Source: Desulfofustis sp.
Lineage (GTDB): Bacteria > Desulfobacterota > Desulfobulbia > Desulfobulbales > Desulfocapsaceae
NCBI GenBank assembly: GCA_029287755.1
Contig: JARFQM010000292.1
Span: forward strand, 1-43,971
Direction of reading: 5' to 3'
Length of the DNA stretch: 43,971 nt
In this document: positions 33,508 to 42,038 of the stretch, piece after piece
Position numbering within the stretch: the first letter of the stretch is position 1
Layout of the letters: every line of letters starts with the position of its first letter
Program-made: the position numbers and the translations under genes
The notes under the pieces: model-generated
Databases searched by the model: none
Told to the model about the DNA's origin: nothing
What the model saw: only the letters and a program-made list of their open reading frames with translations

Positions 33508-35036
33508 GCCGTCCCCCCGGCCATCAGCAGACCGATTCTGTTCTCATCCACCTCAGCCCCCTCGACAATGCCGATAATCCTGCCTTCGAAAATAACCGCA
33601 ATCCTGTCCGCGACGCTGATGATTTCATCGAGCTCAGAGGAAATCAGCAGCACCGCCTTGCCCTTGTCGCGCTGCTCGATCAGGGCCTTATGGACGTATT
33701 CGATGGCGCCCACATCGAGCCCCCTGGTGGGCTGCGAGGCGATCAGGATATCGGGATCGTTTGATACCTCGCGGGCGATGATCACTTTCTGTTGATTACC
33801 GCCGGAGAGGGCCTTGGCTGGCAGGGTGGTAGTGCGCGGTCTGATATCGAACGTCTCGGCGCACTGGTCGCCGAATCGGTAAATTTCTTCATGGTTCAGC
33901 ACCCCCCGGCGGGAGAAAGGAGGCCGGCCATAATTCTCCAGTATGAGGTTCTCGGCCACATCGAACTCGAGTACGAGGCCGCGCTTCTGTCGATCTTCGT
34001 GAATTGAGCAGACCCGGTGTTCGCCGACAATCTGCCGCGTGGCCGAGTTGGTGATATCCCTATCTTTGAGCAGCACCCTGCCGCTTTCCACCGGCCGCAA
34101 CCCCATCAGGGATTCGACAAGTTCCGACTGGCCGTTGCCGTCGACACCGGCGATACCGAGAATCTCAGAGTGGTACAATTGCAGGTCGAGGCCGTCCACT
34201 GCAGTGAGGGACCGGTTGTCCCTGACCACCAGGTTCTCAATCGACAGCGCCCTTGCACCGCGTGTCACCTCCTTCTTGGACACCGAAAACGAGACATCGC
34301 GGCCCACCATCTTGGCGGCCAGTTCATGCTCTGACACCGTGGCCACTTCGACCCGGTCTATGAACTTCCCGCGGCGTATGATCGTGCAGTAATCTGCAAC
34401 CTGCTTGATTTCGTGCAGCTTGTGGGTGATGATGATGATCGACTTGCCCTCGGAGGTAAGATTGGCGATGATGGTGATCAGTTCCTTGATCTCCTGGGGG
34501 GTGAGGACCGCGGTGGGTTCATCGAGTATCAGAATCTCGGCGCCTCGATAGAGCGCTTTGAGAATCTCGACCCGCTGCTGGCTGCCGACCGAGACATCCT
34601 CGATACGGGCCTGGGGGTCGACGGTCAGGCCGTAGCGCTCGGAGATTTCCGCCACCAGCCGTTCAGCTTCGGCCAGATCGAGGATGCCCAGAGACTTGGT
34701 GGGTTCAAGTCCCAGCACTATATTTTCGGCCACGGTGAAGGGCTCCACCAATTTGAAGTGCTGATGCACCATGCCGATGCCGTGCCGTATTGCCACGTTG
34801 GGGTCGGTGATCGCCAGTTCACGGCCGTTGACGCGAATCGTCCCTTCGGTAGGTCGATAGAGGCCATAAAGACAATTCATCAGAGTGGTCTTGCCGGCGC
34901 CGTTTTCGCCCAGCAGCGCGTGCACCTCGCCCCGGTGAACGGCCAGGCTGATGCGGTCGTTGGCCGTGAAATCGCCGAATCTCTTGACAATATCGACCAT
35001 TTCCACGGCTTTATGGGAGAAATCGACGCTGGTCAC
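33504..35036 (-). CDS. Nucleoside ABC transporter ATP-binding protein (two ABC domains)
   Basis: A 510-residue peripheral ATPase with two fused ABC domains, as in ribose- and Bmp-type systems. The first has Walker A GENGAGKTTL (near residue 43), signature VSVGSQQRVEI and Walker B LILDEPTAVL. The second (from about residue 265) has a degenerate Walker A, GVDGNGQSEL without the lysine, signature LSGGNQQKVIIAREV and DILIASQPTRGLDV. The degenerate site is normal for this family. It lies 72 bases downstream of the binding protein gene, with a stable hairpin in between, and is coupled to the permease genes by overlap. Confidence 0.94.
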   Translation of the reverse strand: MTSVDFSHKAVEMVDIVKRFGDFTANDRISLAVHRGEVHALLGENGAGKTTLMNCLYGLYRPTEGTIRVNGRELAITDPNVAIRHGIGMVHQHFKLVEPFTVAENIVLGLEPTKSLGILDLAEAERLVAEISERYGLTVDPQARIEDVSVGSQQRVEILKALYRGAEILILDEPTAVLTPQEIKELITIIANLTSEGKSIIIITHKLHEIKQVADYCTIIRRGKFIDRVEVATVSEHELAAKMVGRDVSFSVSKKEVTRGARALSIENLVVRDNRSLTAVDGLDLQLYHSEILGIAGVDGNGQSELVESLMGLRPVESGRVLLKDRDITNSATRQIVGEHRVCSIHEDRQKRGLVLEFDVAENLILENYGRPPFSRRGVLNHEEIYRFGDQCAETFDIRPRTTTLPAKALSGGNQQKVIIAREVSNDPDILIASQPTRGLDVGAIEYVHKALIEQRDKGKAVLLISSELDEIISVADRIAVIFEGRIIGIVEGAEVDENRIGLLMAGGTA

Positions 35037-35052
35037 GATGCACCCCTGCGCT

Positions 35053-35086
35053 CTTTCAGCGCATCCTTGAGCCGGTGCGCTGAAAG
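35053..35086 (-). other. Stable intercistronic hairpin between binding protein and ATPase genes
   Basis: CTTTCAGCGCA (35053-35063) and TGCGCTGAAAG (35076-35086) form a perfect 11-base stem with a 12-base loop. No T-run follows on the minus strand, so it is more likely a 3' end protector or partial terminator. In ABC operons such hairpins commonly let the binding protein be made in excess over the membrane subunits. Confidence 0.7.
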
Positions 35087-35108
35087 ATCTCCTGGATTCG
35101 ACTTCGAT

Positions 35109-36110
35109 TTAGAACTTGTCGAACGCTTCCTGGGTGGCGGGGACGACAATTTCACCAGCCTTGATCTTGGCGATCAGGCCGTCGACCTCTTGTAAAATCT
35201 CGGCCGGCACATGCTTGTTCGAGGTCGGGGCAATGCCTACGCCCTCATTCTTCAGGTTGTAAGCCACCGTGTCGCCGCCGACAAACTCGCCTGCGATCAG
35301 CCGTTTGCCAATATCGTAGATGGCATTATCGACCCGCTTCATGGCCGAGGTCAGGACATTGTCGGGGGCCAGAAAATTCTGGTCCTTATCGACGCCGATG
35401 GCCCATTTGCCTTTCTCCTTGGCGGCCTCAATCACCCCATCGCCGACACCGCCTGAGGCATGGAAGACAATGTCGGCGCCCTGCTGATACATGTTGTTGG
35501 TAATCGCCTTGCCTTTGGCCGCATCAGTGAATGACTCGGCGTACTGTCTCAGCACCTCGACATCGGGGTTGGCCAGCTTTACCCCCGCCATATAGCCGTA
35601 TTCGAATTTCTCGATCAGCGGGAACTTGATGCCGCCGACGAACCCGACCTTGTTGGTCTTGGTCATTTTGCCGGCGATGTAGCCGACCAGAAAGGAAGGC
35701 TCTTCTTCCTGGAACACGGCACAGGCAACGTTTTTTGGAGTTTCAGGTCCGTAGGAGAAGTCGATGATGGCATATTTCTGATCGGGGTTGATCTCGGCCG
35801 TCTCCTTGATAGCATCACCCATCAGAAAACCAATGCCCCAGATCAGGTCATAACCGGCATCGGTCAGGGTCTCCATGTTCGGGGCATAGTCCGCATCCTG
35901 CTTCGACTCCTTGTAGGCAACCTTGATGCCAAAGTCCTTCTCGGCTCTTTTCAGTCCCTCCCAGGCGGACTGGTTGAAGGACTGATCATTGACGCCGCCG
36001 ACGTCGGTGACCATGGCGATTTTCATCTCGGCAGCCTGGCCGACAGTCATGAGACCAGCAATAAAAATCAGGACCAGAACAGCGGACAGGGCAAAACGGA
36101 ACTTTTCCAT
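35109..36110 (-). CDS. BMP-family periplasmic nucleoside-binding protein
   Basis: A 333-residue exported solute-binding protein of the Bmp/PnrA/NupN family. Residues 1-26 are a Sec signal peptide ending at VGQA, with no lipobox cysteine, so unlike many relatives it is a free periplasmic protein. The mature part starts with MKIAMVTDVGGVNDQSFNQSAWEGL, containing the Asp-Gln-Ser/Asn-Gln contacts used for nucleosides in PnrA. Later marks are GIGFLMGDAI, FQEEEPSFLVGYIAG and HASGGVGDGV. The start has AAAGGAG seven bases upstream. It heads the transporter/punA operon. A perfect 10-base palindrome upstream at 36185-36194 may be a control site. Confidence 0.93.
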   Translation of the reverse strand: MEKFRFALSAVLVLIFIAGLMTVGQAAEMKIAMVTDVGGVNDQSFNQSAWEGLKRAEKDFGIKVAYKESKQDADYAPNMETLTDAGYDLIWGIGFLMGDAIKETAEINPDQKYAIIDFSYGPETPKNVACAVFQEEEPSFLVGYIAGKMTKTNKVGFVGGIKFPLIEKFEYGYMAGVKLANPDVEVLRQYAESFTDAAKGKAITNNMYQQGADIVFHASGGVGDGVIEAAKEKGKWAIGVDKDQNFLAPDNVLTSAMKRVDNAIYDIGKRLIAGEFVGGDTVAYNLKNEGVGIAPTSNKHVPAEILQEVDGLIAKIKAGEIVVPATQEAFDKF

Positions 36111-36184
36111 GACTCACTCCTTTAGAGAGAAAAACAACGTTAATGAAAACAATCAATTAGATGGCATGGCCTTGAAATTCGACA

Positions 36185-36194
36185 GTTGATCAAC
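36185..36194. promoter_or_regulatory. Palindrome upstream of the nucleoside-binding protein gene
   Basis: GTTGATCAAC is a perfect 10-base palindrome 75 bases upstream of the binding protein start. The 274-base gap (36111-36384) between this gene and deoB holds no gene I can support, and is the likely site of the transporter promoter. Whether the palindrome binds a regulator is not known. Confidence 0.3.
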
Positions 36195-36384
36195 GGAATA
36201 AAGGCTTCAGATTACCTTGGAAAATTAAGATTTTGGTTCGGCATCAAGAAGCGCGGCAAAATATTTAGCGGAGGCCTATAGACCATATTTCTGGGATAGC
36301 TTTTTCGCCCGCAACGCTGAGTTCGAGCTAAAGGAAAATTTTCCACGGTAGTCTCTGTTTTTATGACATGATCGGTAGATCTTT

Positions 36385-37575
36385 TCAAGCAGATAGGAAG
36401 GCGGTTCCGCAGTCCGTGGAGATCCCAAACAAGCTGCACACGGTGGCGGCCACATCGGAAAAACTCTCTCTCAATCCCAGATCCATTGAATTTCTTCCCG
36501 GCTGGTAAAAAAGCAGCGGCACGTATTCGCGGGTATGGTCGGAGCCCCTGAATCCCGGATCGCAGCCATGATCAGCGCTGATTATCAGAAAATCATCAGG
36601 GCCGAGGTCAGCCACAATAGTCGGCAGCTCCCGGTCTATTTCCTCGATGGCCCGGTAGTAGCCCAGGGGGTCACGCCGGTGGCCATAGAGCATATCAGTA
36701 TCGACCAGGTTGACAAAAATGAGTTGCTGCCGCTCGGTGGAGCATTCGAGTGTCTCCTTGAGTCTGGCCAGGCACTTGCTGTTGCCCTTGTCGGGATGAC
36801 TCTGCGCCAGCCCCTGGTTATTAAAAATATCTCCGATCTTGCCTATACCCACCGTCTGCACACCATGCTCGGTCAAGATGTCGAGCATGGTGGGCCCTGG
36901 AAGAGCAATGGAGTAGTCCCGGCGGCCGGAGGTTCGGGTGTAGCAGCCGGGACTGCCGGTGAAGGGCCTGGCGATCACCCTGGCGATACGGTAATCGTCA
37001 CAGATCCTTCGGGCCCTGAGGCAGCAGCGGTAGAGCTCCTCCAGAGGGACCACCCCCTCATGGGCGGCAATCTGGAAGACCGAGTCCGCAGAGGTATAAC
37101 AGATCACCCCTCCCTCCTGCTGATGGGTCGGTCCCAGATCTTCGATGATCCGGGTGCCCGAAGCCGCTCGGTTGCCGATAAGTTGGTAGCCGGTATCGAG
37201 TTCAAAGCGCTCAACGAGTTCGGGGGGAAAAGCCGGGAATTCAGACGGGAAGACATGAAATCCCTGCTCCATGATAAGACCGGCGAGTTCCCAATGTCCG
37301 GTGGTGGTATCCTTGCCCCTGGATTTCTCCCTCATGGCAGCGAACGAGGCCAGCGGCTCCCGGGCCGGAGGACAGCCGTCCACCTGCGGCCCGGTCAGGG
37401 CAGCACAATTCCCCAGTCCCAGTCGCCGCAGTGTCGGCCACCCCGCCGCGCCGCGCTCAGTTCCGGCCGCACACACCGATCTCAGCGTATGGGAACCAGC
37501 ATCGCCATACTGCTCGGCATCCGGCGCAGCTCCTATGCCCAAGGCGTCGATAACAATTACAATGCCCCTCCTCAT
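36385..37575 (-). CDS. deoB: Phosphopentomutase
   Basis: A 396-residue manganese enzyme of the alkaline phosphatase superfamily that moves phosphate from C1 to C5 of ribose or deoxyribose. The first metal site is in VIDALGIGAAPDAEQYGD (residues 8-25). KGKDTTTGHWE-type sequence appears as SRGKDTTTGHWELAG with the phosphorylated Thr. The second metal cluster is SADHGCDPGFRGSDHTREYVP near residue 320. The start codon shares a base with the deoA stop (TAATG), so the two are translated in tandem. It turns the pentose 1-phosphates released by DeoA and PunA into pentose 5-phosphates. No deoxyribose-phosphate aldolase gene is in the window. Confidence 0.95.
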   Translation of the reverse strand: MRRGIVIVIDALGIGAAPDAEQYGDAGSHTLRSVCAAGTERGAAGWPTLRRLGLGNCAALTGPQVDGCPPAREPLASFAAMREKSRGKDTTTGHWELAGLIMEQGFHVFPSEFPAFPPELVERFELDTGYQLIGNRAASGTRIIEDLGPTHQQEGGVICYTSADSVFQIAAHEGVVPLEELYRCCLRARRICDDYRIARVIARPFTGSPGCYTRTSGRRDYSIALPGPTMLDILTEHGVQTVGIGKIGDIFNNQGLAQSHPDKGNSKCLARLKETLECSTERQQLIFVNLVDTDMLYGHRRDPLGYYRAIEEIDRELPTIVADLGPDDFLIISADHGCDPGFRGSDHTREYVPLLFYQPGRNSMDLGLRESFSDVAATVCSLFGISTDCGTAFLSA

Positions 37576-38891
37576 TACCCCCCACCGCTTCTGATTCGAT
37601 CATGGATCAGCGGCGACATCGGCGGCGGCTGATCGGCGACAGCCACGGACTCTCGCACCAGGTTGGCGGCCCGTTCACAATTTTCCCTGCGATTGATAAA
37701 CAGCCTGCCCAACTCCTCTCCCTCTTTTATGCTGTCACCCAGCCGCACCTGCATCTTCAGCCCCACCGCCGGGTCGATGGCATCATCCTTGGTAGCTCGT
37801 CCAGCCCCCAGAAGCTGAGCTGCATGACCGATACCGGCAGTAGCGATGCGGCTCACATATCCCGTTGCAGCGGCCCTGACAGTTACCGTCTCCGCCGCCC
37901 GGGGCAGCAGAGAGGGGTCGTCGCCTATGCGGGGGTCGCCCCCGAGAAGTTCGATCATGCGCTGCAGACGCCGAAGCCCGTCTCCTGCTTCGAGGGCCGC
38001 CTGGAGCCGGGCCCCGGCCTCAGCGAGATTGTCAGCCAGGCGTGCAGCGACCAGCATTTCCGCCGCCAGGGCAAGAGCGACCGTGTGCAGGTCTCCCGCG
38101 GTTTCTCCACGCAGTACCCTGATTGCCTCCTCCACCTCTAACGCATTGCCCACCGCCCGGCCCAGCGGCTGGTTCATGTCGGTGATCAGCGCCGTGGTCG
38201 GTTTGCCCGCCCGCTCGCCGATCGCCGCCATCATGGCTGCCAGTTTACGGGCCTCTTCGATACTCTGCATGAAAGCGCCACTGCCGTACTTGACATCGAG
38301 CACGATGGCGTCTGCTCCCGAAGCAAGTTTCTTGCTCATGATCGAGCTGCTGATCAGCGCTACGTTGTCCACCGTGCCGGTGACATCGCGCAGCGCATAG
38401 AGGCGTTTGTCCGCCGGCACCAGGTTGGGCGACTGGCTGACGATGGCCACTCCGCAGTCGCTGACGACGCGGACGAAATCGTTCATGGTAATCGCCGTAT
38501 CAAGGCCGGGGATCGACTCGAGTTTATCGACCGTGCCGCCGGTGTGGCCCAGCCCTCGACCCGATATCTTGGCGACCCGGCCGCCGCAGGCAGCCACCAG
38601 CGGGGCGGTGATCAAGGTGGTCGTGTCGGCCACGCCGCCGGTGGAATGCTTGTCGATCTTGACCCCCTCGATGGCGCTCAGATCAATGATCTCGCCGGAA
38701 TCGGCGATGGCTCTGGTGAGATCGGCGGTCTCCCGCTCGTCCATCTGCGAAAACCAGATAGCCATGAGCAGGGCCGAGGCCTGATAGTCGGGGATAACGC
38801 CGGAGGTATAACCGTTTACAAAGAAGTTGATCTCCTCCGTGGTAAGCACCTGACCGTTTCGCTTTTTCAGGATAATTTCCTGCATCAGCAT
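37575..38891 (-). CDS. deoA: Pyrimidine-nucleoside (thymidine) phosphorylase
   Basis: A dimeric phosphorylase of about 438 residues that cleaves thymidine, deoxyuridine or uridine to base and pentose 1-phosphate. Active-site stretches include the opening EIILKKRNGQVLTTEEI, DKHSTGGVADTTTL (phosphate and substrate site), SGRGLGHTGGTVDKLE, and LDVKYGSGAF (Lys for substrate). I chose ATG 38891, which has GGTGA five bases upstream; the frame extends to 39038, but those 49 residues are not family-like and cover the divergent promoter. Another ATG at 38885 is possible. It is the first gene of deoA-deoB. Both DeoA and Pdp names would fit. Confidence 0.94.
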   Translation of the reverse strand: MLMQEIILKKRNGQVLTTEEINFFVNGYTSGVIPDYQASALLMAIWFSQMDERETADLTRAIADSGEIIDLSAIEGVKIDKHSTGGVADTTTLITAPLVAACGGRVAKISGRGLGHTGGTVDKLESIPGLDTAITMNDFVRVVSDCGVAIVSQSPNLVPADKRLYALRDVTGTVDNVALISSSIMSKKLASGADAIVLDVKYGSGAFMQSIEEARKLAAMMAAIGERAGKPTTALITDMNQPLGRAVGNALEVEEAIRVLRGETAGDLHTVALALAAEMLVAARLADNLAEAGARLQAALEAGDGLRRLQRMIELLGGDPRIGDDPSLLPRAAETVTVRAAATGYVSRIATAGIGHAAQLLGAGRATKDDAIDPAVGLKMQVRLGDSIKEGEELGRLFINRRENCERAANLVRESVAVADQPPPMSPLIHDRIRSGGG

Positions 38892-38954
38892 AACTTCACC
38901 ATGTGATTTTGCCATCTCCGGGCATAGAAAATTTGCACGCCGGCCAATCCTCGT

Positions 38955-38971
38955 AGTACAGTTACTATACT
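38955..38971. promoter_or_regulatory. Near-palindrome in the deoA / tdk-remnant divergent region
   Basis: AGTACAGTTACTATACT matches its reverse complement at 14 of 17 positions (the centre cannot match). It lies in the 139-base region between the deoA start (38891) and the thymidine kinase remnant (39031), a typical place for a nucleoside-responsive repressor. No regulator gene for nucleosides was seen in the window. Confidence 0.4.
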
Positions 38972-39030
38972 TTATGCTGCCCTCAAATCCAGCGGCAGAT
39001 TTCAATATGGTCGACCTGCGGGAGAGATCC

Positions 39031-39234
39031 ATGGCCAAACTCTATTTCCGATTTGGGGCAACGAATTGTGGAACATCCACTGCCCTCATCCAGGTGGATC
39101 ACAATTATCGGGAACGGGGTATGAACACGTTACTCATCAAACCGGGCACTGATCACAAGGGTGACAACCTGATCCTTTCCAGGCTGGACACCAGCAGCCG
39201 GGTCGACATCCTGGCCGCTACCCAGGGAGGGTAA
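39031..39234 (+). pseudogene. tdk: Thymidine kinase remnant (N-terminal fragment only)
   Basis: This 67-codon frame matches the first 60 or so residues of type II thymidine kinases: MAKLYFRFGATNCGTSTAL here corresponds to MAQLYFYYSAMNAGKSTAL in E. coli Tdk, and HNYRERGMNTLL to the following NYQERGMRTVV. The Walker A lysine is lost (GKST has become GTST), and the remaining two thirds of the enzyme, including the lid, Walker B and zinc-binding parts, are missing. The frame ends in TAA three bases before the next gene, and no Tdk-like sequence continues there in any frame. A ribosome binding site (GGGAG) is still in place. It lies beside deoA, where a thymidine salvage gene makes sense. I read it as a decayed, truncated gene; a short expressed peptide is not excluded. 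Confidence 0.72.
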
Positions 39235-39237
39235 ACT

Positions 39238-39894
39238 ATGCAGACCATCGATATCGATAACTGGCCGCGGCGCGATATTTATCGCTTCTACAGCGGCCTG
39301 GATTATCCCCATTTCAACATTTGCGCCGAGATAGACATCACCAGGCTGCACCGCCAATGCCGGCACTACGAGATCTCCCGTTTCAACGGCGTCTTATATG
39401 GGGTGTCGAGGATCGCCAACGAAATCGAGGAATTCCGACAGCGAATTCGAGGTGCAGAGATCGTCCAGCATCGTCTGGTTCACCCGTCCTACACGGTGCT
39501 CACCGATGACAACGCCTTCTGCTTCTGTGAAACCAAGTATTGCGAAGATATCACCATTTTCTCCGACCGGACCAACCGCGCCATCCTCCGTGCCAAGGAA
39601 AACCCCAGCCTGGAGGATGAACAGGGCAGAGACGACTACCTGTTCATCTCGAGCCTGCCATGGGTGCACTTCACTTCGGTGTCTCACCCGGTTCACATGA
39701 GTCCGGTCGACTCCATACCACGCATCACCTGGGGCCGTTTCACCGAGGTACACAGACGTGTCATCATGCCGCTTTCGGTCCAGGTGCACCACGGCCTCGC
39801 CGACGGCTACCACGTCGGGAGGTTCTTCGAACTCCTGCAGCAGTGGATAGAGAGCGTCGATCTGGCCAGAACTTCGCCCCAGGAATCGGACTGA
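39238..39894 (+). CDS. Chloramphenicol O-acetyltransferase-like protein (CAT type A fold)
   Basis: A 218-residue protein of normal length for classical chloramphenicol acetyltransferases, which form trimers and move acetyl from acetyl-CoA to a hydroxyl. The active-site signature is QVHHGLADGYHVGRFF, with catalytic His185 and the structural Asp189. The N-terminal YPHFNICAEIDIT and the SLPWVHFTS region are also family-like. The ATG at 39238 has GGGAGG six bases upstream and begins three bases after the thymidine kinase remnant stops, so its translation is probably coupled to that fragment. Chromosomal CAT-like enzymes often act on unknown substrates, so antibiotic resistance cannot be assumed. 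Confidence 0.85.
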   Translation: MQTIDIDNWPRRDIYRFYSGLDYPHFNICAEIDITRLHRQCRHYEISRFNGVLYGVSRIANEIEEFRQRIRGAEIVQHRLVHPSYTVLTDDNAFCFCETKYCEDITIFSDRTNRAILRAKENPSLEDEQGRDDYLFISSLPWVHFTSVSHPVHMSPVDSIPRITWGRFTEVHRRVIMPLSVQVHHGLADGYHVGRFFELLQQWIESVDLARTSPQESD

Positions 39895-39947
39895 GCGCAG
39901 CCGGCACCTGACTGTGCTGAAACGGTGAGTGAGCCGATGAGCGGTGC

Positions 39948-41024
39948 CTACATCAGGCGACGCCTCCGGGAACGCGGCCTCGATCTGACCATGGCTACTA
40001 TTACACAGGCAAGCAGACCGGCGCCAAACCCCAAACCTATCATCACCAGGTCGCGGCCCAGCGATGTGGCCGACTCCTGTTTCTTTTCCGCTGCCATGCT
40101 CTGCTGCTCGGCAGGCGGTGCCGGAGCAGTCTGGGGAGCGGGAGAGGCAGCAGCTTTCTGGAGTACCGCCTGGGGTTCGGGCCGCGGTTTGGCTTTGGCA
40201 AAGCCTATGGCCAGAAGCTCCGAGGTCTTGGCGTCCCGGACCTTGCGGTCCAGGCTGCCGAGCACCACGGCAATGATTCGTACCCCGTTTCGTTTAGCGG
40301 TGGCGACAATGGAGAAACCCGCCGCCTTGAAGTAGCCCGTTTTGAAGCCGTCACAGCCGTCCACCGAGGCCAGCAGTTTGTTATGGGTGCGCATGATGAA
40401 TTCGCCGCCCCGAAATTCCCGCTCCCTGGTTGAAGTGTATTTGAAGACCTCCGGGTTCTTCGCCAGTTCCCTGGCCAGTATGGCCATATCCCGGGCGGTG
40501 GTGCTGTCCGGCTGCTGACCTTCGGAGGGCGGCAAGCCATGCACGGAATAGAAGGAGGTATTGTTCATTCCCAACTCTTTGGCTTTCTCATTCATCAGGG
40601 CCACAAAAGCATCCTTGGAGCCGGCCGCATGCACAGCCAGGGCCACCGCCGCATCGTTTGCCGATTGAATGATCAGGGCGTAGAGCAGATCGTCGACCGA
40701 AAATTGCTCTTTGGGATCGAGGTATACCTGGGAACCTCCCATCCGGGAGGCCTCTCTGGTGACCTGGACCATCTCATCAAGCCGCAGACTCCCCTGCGCG
40801 ATCCGGTCTAGAACCACATAGAGTACCATCAGTTTCAGGACTGAGGCCGGATAGGCGACGGCGCCGCTGTTTTCATCGACCAGAATCTCGCCGGTATCAG
40901 CATCCATGACCAGGGCCGACAGGTAGGGATCGGCCGCCAGGGTGGCTATTTTGGCTCGAGCGGCCAGGACGGGCTGGGCGGCCAGAAGAACGAGAAGTAA
41001 GGCAAGAAATAGACGTTTCATCAC
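39948..41024 (-). CDS. D-alanyl-D-alanine carboxypeptidase-like penicillin-binding protein with C-terminal membrane anchor
   Basis: A 358-residue exported serine peptidase of the S11 (PBP5/DacA-like) family that trims peptidoglycan stem peptides. After a signal peptide (about 1-22, ending AARA) the three active-site motifs are Ser61-Val-Leu-Lys64 (ASVLK, where most relatives have S-x-T-K), Ser121-Ala-Asn123 and Lys228-Thr-Gly (GFKTGY). The usual C-terminal beta domain and amphipathic helix of PBP5 are absent. Instead there is an Ala/Pro-rich linker (about 285-315), a hydrophobic helix (about 328-346) and a very basic end (RSRPRSRRRR) that should stay in the cytoplasm. It stands alone on the minus strand. 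Confidence 0.87.
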   Translation of the reverse strand: MMKRLFLALLLVLLAAQPVLAARAKIATLAADPYLSALVMDADTGEILVDENSGAVAYPASVLKLMVLYVVLDRIAQGSLRLDEMVQVTREASRMGGSQVYLDPKEQFSVDDLLYALIIQSANDAAVALAVHAAGSKDAFVALMNEKAKELGMNNTSFYSVHGLPPSEGQQPDSTTARDMAILARELAKNPEVFKYTSTREREFRGGEFIMRTHNKLLASVDGCDGFKTGYFKAAGFSIVATAKRNGVRIIAVVLGSLDRKVRDAKTSELLAIGFAKAKPRPEPQAVLQKAAASPAPQTAPAPPAEQQSMAAEKKQESATSLGRDLVMIGLGFGAGLLACVIVAMVRSRPRSRRRRLM

Positions 41025-41097
41025 ATTTCCCCGGATCAGAATTCAACCAATTGTTCGGTTCGTTTACCCATTTTAAATGGTGCGGCAAGCGCATTGA

Positions 41098-41985
41098 CTA
41101 AATGTACCGAGAGGATCTGCAGGAAGTAATGGTAAACTCCTGAAGATCGGGCCCGTCGACCCACTGCGGCAGCCTCGACGCTGGCCCTTCGATCCTGACC
41201 AGAGGAGGCTGTCGAGCGGCCAGCCCGTTAATCTTCATCCACAAGGTCGTGTCTCCCCAGAATTGAGGCGGAGTCTCGGCTGCGGCGACGTGATTGAAGA
41301 TATCCCATGGTTTTGCACACCCTTGGTGAACCGCATCCAGGGCCATGGATTCGAGACGGCCCAGGCCGGTCTCCGGGTCCGGCTCTTCCTGGAGCCAGCG
41401 CTGCAGGGCCGCCGGCACCCATCTGAGCGGCGCTGTCTTTCGCCGGGAGAGCGTTGCCGCCCTCCTCAGATCCCGCTCGGCGAAGACCCGGTCGACCTCA
41501 CGACTGAAGCGAAATTGCCTGTCGCTTACCGGCTTTCTGGCCTGATAGCAGGAGCCTAACTGGACCGAAGTCAGCTGGCCGAGACCGATGTAGGGTTCGA
41601 TTCCAGGGAAACGATCGATGCAAAGAAGCTGCACGTTGCCGGTGATGCCCTGATGCTGCAGGCAAGTAATAAGATGTACCAGCATTGACTGATCGAAGAG
41701 ACAACCATCGAACCAGAGAACGACCTCAGCATCGGCGGGCAGACCCGCAAACCGCTCATACTGGCTGACAAAAGTGTCCAGTACCTGGTTGCGGCCCAGC
41801 CCCCCTGCGGTCAGCGCCTCGATGAACACGGCACGGCGCCGCAATCCCGCATTATCGGGCCAGCCGGGTGTTCGGGGACCGTCGTAGAGCAGATCATGCC
41901 AGACCAGGATGCCGCCCTCCAGACCGGCTCCGGCGAGCGCCTCGCCAGCCCGGTCCCCGCTGGTTATATGCAAGGGCCCGCTCAC
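41098..41985 (-). CDS. DUF1835 domain-containing protein
   Basis: A 295-residue soluble protein. The first half matches the DUF1835 family, with LHITSGDRAGEAL at the start, ILVWHDLLYDGP near residue 26 and VVLWFDGCLFDQSML near residue 87. The C-terminal part (about 170-280) has the arginine-rich and LGRLESMALDAVHQG stretches seen in two-domain members with DUF3658-like tails. No biochemical activity is established for the family. The start is GTG at 41985 with no clear ribosome binding site; since relatives begin right at LHIT, a TTG three codons later is also possible. It lies 127 bases downstream of the e(P4)-type gene, beyond a hairpin. Confidence 0.8.
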   Translation of the reverse strand: MSGPLHITSGDRAGEALAGAGLEGGILVWHDLLYDGPRTPGWPDNAGLRRRAVFIEALTAGGLGRNQVLDTFVSQYERFAGLPADAEVVLWFDGCLFDQSMLVHLITCLQHQGITGNVQLLCIDRFPGIEPYIGLGQLTSVQLGSCYQARKPVSDRQFRFSREVDRVFAERDLRRAATLSRRKTAPLRWVPAALQRWLQEEPDPETGLGRLESMALDAVHQGCAKPWDIFNHVAAAETPPQFWGDTTLWMKINGLAARQPPLVRIEGPASRLPQWVDGPDLQEFTITSCRSSRYI

Positions 41986-42038
41986 CGGCTCACAGCGACC
42001 ACAGGCATGGTACGCCAGAAGGTATGCTCAGAAGACAT

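Noticed and set aside
41593..41604. GGGTTCGATTCC, resembling a tRNA T-loop
   Set aside because: It lies inside the DUF1835 coding region and no acceptor stem, D-arm or anticodon arm can be formed around it.
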